Positions 5,237 through 6,493 of a DNA stretch of 6,493 nt are shown piece after piece. Source of the DNA: CAYYHA01 sp964471535 (lineage in GTDB: Bacteria; Myxococcota; Myxococcia; SLRQ01); assembly GCA_964471535.1 (NCBI GenBank), contig CAYYHA010000239.1, forward strand, positions 1 to 6,493, given 5' to 3'. The stretch's first letter is position 1. Every line of letters begins with the position of its first letter. Made by a program: the position numbers and the translations under genes. Under the pieces are notes generated by a model. That model made no database searches and had not been told where the DNA came from. It saw nothing but the letters and a program-made list of their open reading frames with translations.

Positions 5237-6493
5237 GATTCCTCCCGGTTGTTTTGGTTCACCGTGGTCTTCGCCGAGGAAGGACGCGCGGTTACGCCCC
5301 TGTCCATCGACGTGCGATCTATCGAGACACTGTCTTGCACGGCGCGCCCCACCGGAGGGCACGCTTCGGATCGGCCGTTCGGCATGGGCCCCGTCGCGGC
5401 TCCGTGCATCAGCATGGTGCGGATCGACGCGTCGGGCGCATGTCCATTCAAGCGGACCCGGCCGCGGGCGTCCACGGTCACGCCGAGGCGCTCGAGCGTG
5501 GGCCCCAGATCGGGAAAGGCAGCGACGTCGAGGTGACGGCGCGCTACCCGGTCCAGCAGCTGGGCCAGGGGTTCAGGCGCAGCGCAGCGGGGGAGGCGCC
5601 GAAACGGGACCGGAGCCGTCGCGCGGCCGCAGCGGGGCAGGGTTTGGATCAGCGGCGCGAGCCCGCCGAGTCCCGCCTTCCAGGCTTCGATCTCCGCTTC
5701 GAGGAGGATGGCGGCGCCTGCCCAGTACACGCGCCGATAGGCGCCCGTCTCCTGCATCTTTGCACTCTCCTCGCGGAGCACGCGACCGGTTCCGTCACGC
5801 GCGCCACGCGCCAGGCCCGCGACGATGCGCTGCCACGCCTCCGCCTCGCCGAGCAGTCCCGCGCGCACCCGAGCGATGGGCTCGTAGAGCGTGGCCAGCC
5901 CCTCGAAGAACCAGGCGTCCCCGGCCGGCATCCAGGGGTGCCCCAGGTGCAGCATCTCGTGCACTGCGATCCAGTCGCGGGCCAGTGCCTCACGATCACA
6001 ACCCCGGCCGACGAAGAGCAAGATCCCATCCCCGCCGCCCCGGTGCGTCATTCCGAAGAGCGGTGCGCGCCCGGGGCCGACCCGGACCACCACCTGGGCG
6101 AAGCGCGTCGGGAAACGGCCAAAGACGGTGCGGGTGGCTCGCACTGCGTCGAAGAGCCAGCGCTCCATGGCCGCGTCCCCCGCGGCGATCTCCGGCCCGA
6201 CCCGCACCACCTCGAGGCGCACGTCACCGAGATCGAGCCGAAGCGGCGGCCGGCGTGTGAACACACTTCGCGCAGGCCGGCGCCAGAGCGTCGCGCGCGG
6301 GCGCAGGACCGATCCGACCTCGGGGAAGGGCACCGAGAGGTAGATGGGCCCCTGACGGGCCACCTCGATTTCCACCGAGAGCCGCGGGGGACGGGAGCGC
6401 GGCTCGGGCAGCCAGAGGGCAGCGGGCACCAGTACTGCGTCGTCCGCCGCCGCGAAGCTCCGCCCTCTCAGGCCGCGGGCCGCGGCCCCGATG
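5233..6493 (-). CDS. Gluzincin metallopeptidase, M61/M1-like, N-terminus beyond window edge
   Basis: This is a zinc peptidase of the HExxH...E type. The frame is open from GTG 6429 to the right edge, and the added residues (GRSFAAADDAVLVP) read as part of the N-terminal beta domain, so the true start is outside. Numbered from 6429: the N-terminal domain runs to about 70; then VRATRTVFGRFPTRFAQVVVRVG; the zinc motif HEMLH is at 157-161 in AVHEMLHLGHP; and the third ligand Glu176 is in WFFEGLATLYEP (173-184). The Glu lies 15 residues after the second His, closer than the usual M1 spacing. YWAGAAILLEAEI further on matches the helix that often follows in M1/M61-type proteins, and LGVTVDARGRVRLNG looks like the normal C-terminal end. 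A tail of about 55 residues (344-398) without family character follows, running into the yceI start. Substrate unknown; probably acts outside the cytoplasm. Confidence 0.85.
   Translation of the reverse strand, partial: IGAAARGLRGRSFAAADDAVLVPAALWLPEPRSRPPRLSVEIEVARQGPIYLSVPFPEVGSVLRPRATLWRRPARSVFTRRPPLRLDLGDVRLEVVRVGPEIAAGDAAMERWLFDAVRATRTVFGRFPTRFAQVVVRVGPGRAPLFGMTHRGGGDGILLFVGRGCDREALARDWIAVHEMLHLGHPWMPAGDAWFFEGLATLYEPIARVRAGLLGEAEAWQRIVAGLARGARDGTGRVLREESAKMQETGAYRRVYWAGAAILLEAEIEAWKAGLGGLAPLIQTLPRCGRATAPVPFRRLPRCAAPEPLAQLLDRVARRHLDVAAFPDLGPTLERLGVTVDARGRVRLNGHAPDASIRTMLMHGAATGPMPNGRSEACPPVGRAVQDSVSIDRTSMDRGVTARPSSAKTTVNQNNREES
5241..5246 (-). promoter_or_regulatory. Ribosome binding site deciding the yceI-family start
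   Basis: On the minus strand GGGAGG ends four bases before ATG 5236. The site and start lie in a 16-base stretch identical to that around the precursor start (2329-2344). It lies inside the last codons of the peptidase gene. Confidence 0.65.
5325..5335. promoter_or_regulatory. Perfect dyad AGACACTGTCT upstream of the yceI-family gene
   Basis: AGACA and TGTCT are exact inverse complements around one central base, about 90 bases upstream of ATG 5236 within the non-conserved tail of the peptidase gene. It could be an operator for a private yceI promoter. I see no good -35/-10 pair nearby, and an 11-base dyad can arise by chance. Confidence 0.22.

Noticed and set aside
4529..5536. Plus-strand open frame of 335 codons
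   Set aside because: It is the reverse reading of the YceI-family gene, which has clear family motifs and a signal peptide on the minus strand.
4980..6260. Plus-strand open frame of 426 codons
   Set aside because: It is antisense to the gluzincin peptidase with HEMLH and EGLATLYE; its translation is Arg/Ala/Pro-rich with no recognisable domain.
6427..6429. GTG as the true start of the peptidase
   Set aside because: The frame stays open to the right edge, and the extra upstream residues read as a continuing beta domain, so it is more likely an internal Val.
1..6493. tRNA, rRNA, insertion sequence or attachment site
   Set aside because: I saw no cloverleaf, ribosomal core motif, transposase motif or paired terminal repeats. 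All long stretches are accounted for by protein genes.

Overview
The window is a stretch of very GC-rich DNA with short spacers, from a Gram-negative bacterium. Several proteins have export signals. The murein endopeptidase-like and gluzincin-peptidase genes resemble those I know from Myxococcota and related former Deltaproteobacteria, but this placement rests on family resemblance only.

Layout, left to right: (1) the 3' part of a MepA-like (penicillin-insensitive murein endopeptidase, LAS fold) gene on +, open at the left edge, with two expected active-site histidines replaced by tyrosine; (2) a converging, unrecognised exported protein on - (817-2076), overlapping gene 1 by 23 bp; (3) a divergent intergenic region of about 260 bp with a candidate promoter and 5'-UTR hairpins; (4) a three-gene + strand operon, 2339-4477; (5) a converging - strand pair, in which a gluzincin metallopeptidase open at the right edge is coupled by an ATGA overlap to a downstream YceI-family periplasmic protein.

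The centre of interest is the operon 2339-4477. It encodes a 108-residue exported peptide with five perfect KSCSGEA repeats and a Cys-rich C-terminus, a DUF692/MNIO multinuclear iron oxidase, and a DUF2063 (HvfC/BufC-type) partner protein. This is the precursor-maturase-partner layout of the bufferin/oxazolin class of copper-associated RiPPs. There, MNIO enzymes convert cysteines of short repeated motifs into metal-binding heterocycles. The precursor here does not carry the textbook EGKCG repeat but a KSCSGEA array, so it may be an undescribed variant. The precursor and enzyme genes are separated by 145 nt with a strong GC hairpin that could set precursor/enzyme stoichiometry. The maturase and partner genes overlap by ATGA. 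No DoxX/BufD-like membrane gene follows, so the cassette looks minimal.

Inferred working model: the maturase with its partner modifies Cys residues of the repeat peptide in the cytoplasm. The peptide is then exported, perhaps as a lipoprotein, to bind metal (copper by analogy) or handle thiol stress in the envelope. The neighbouring murein-hydrolase-like, YceI and peptidase genes are also envelope-directed, but I see no direct evidence that they belong to the same system.
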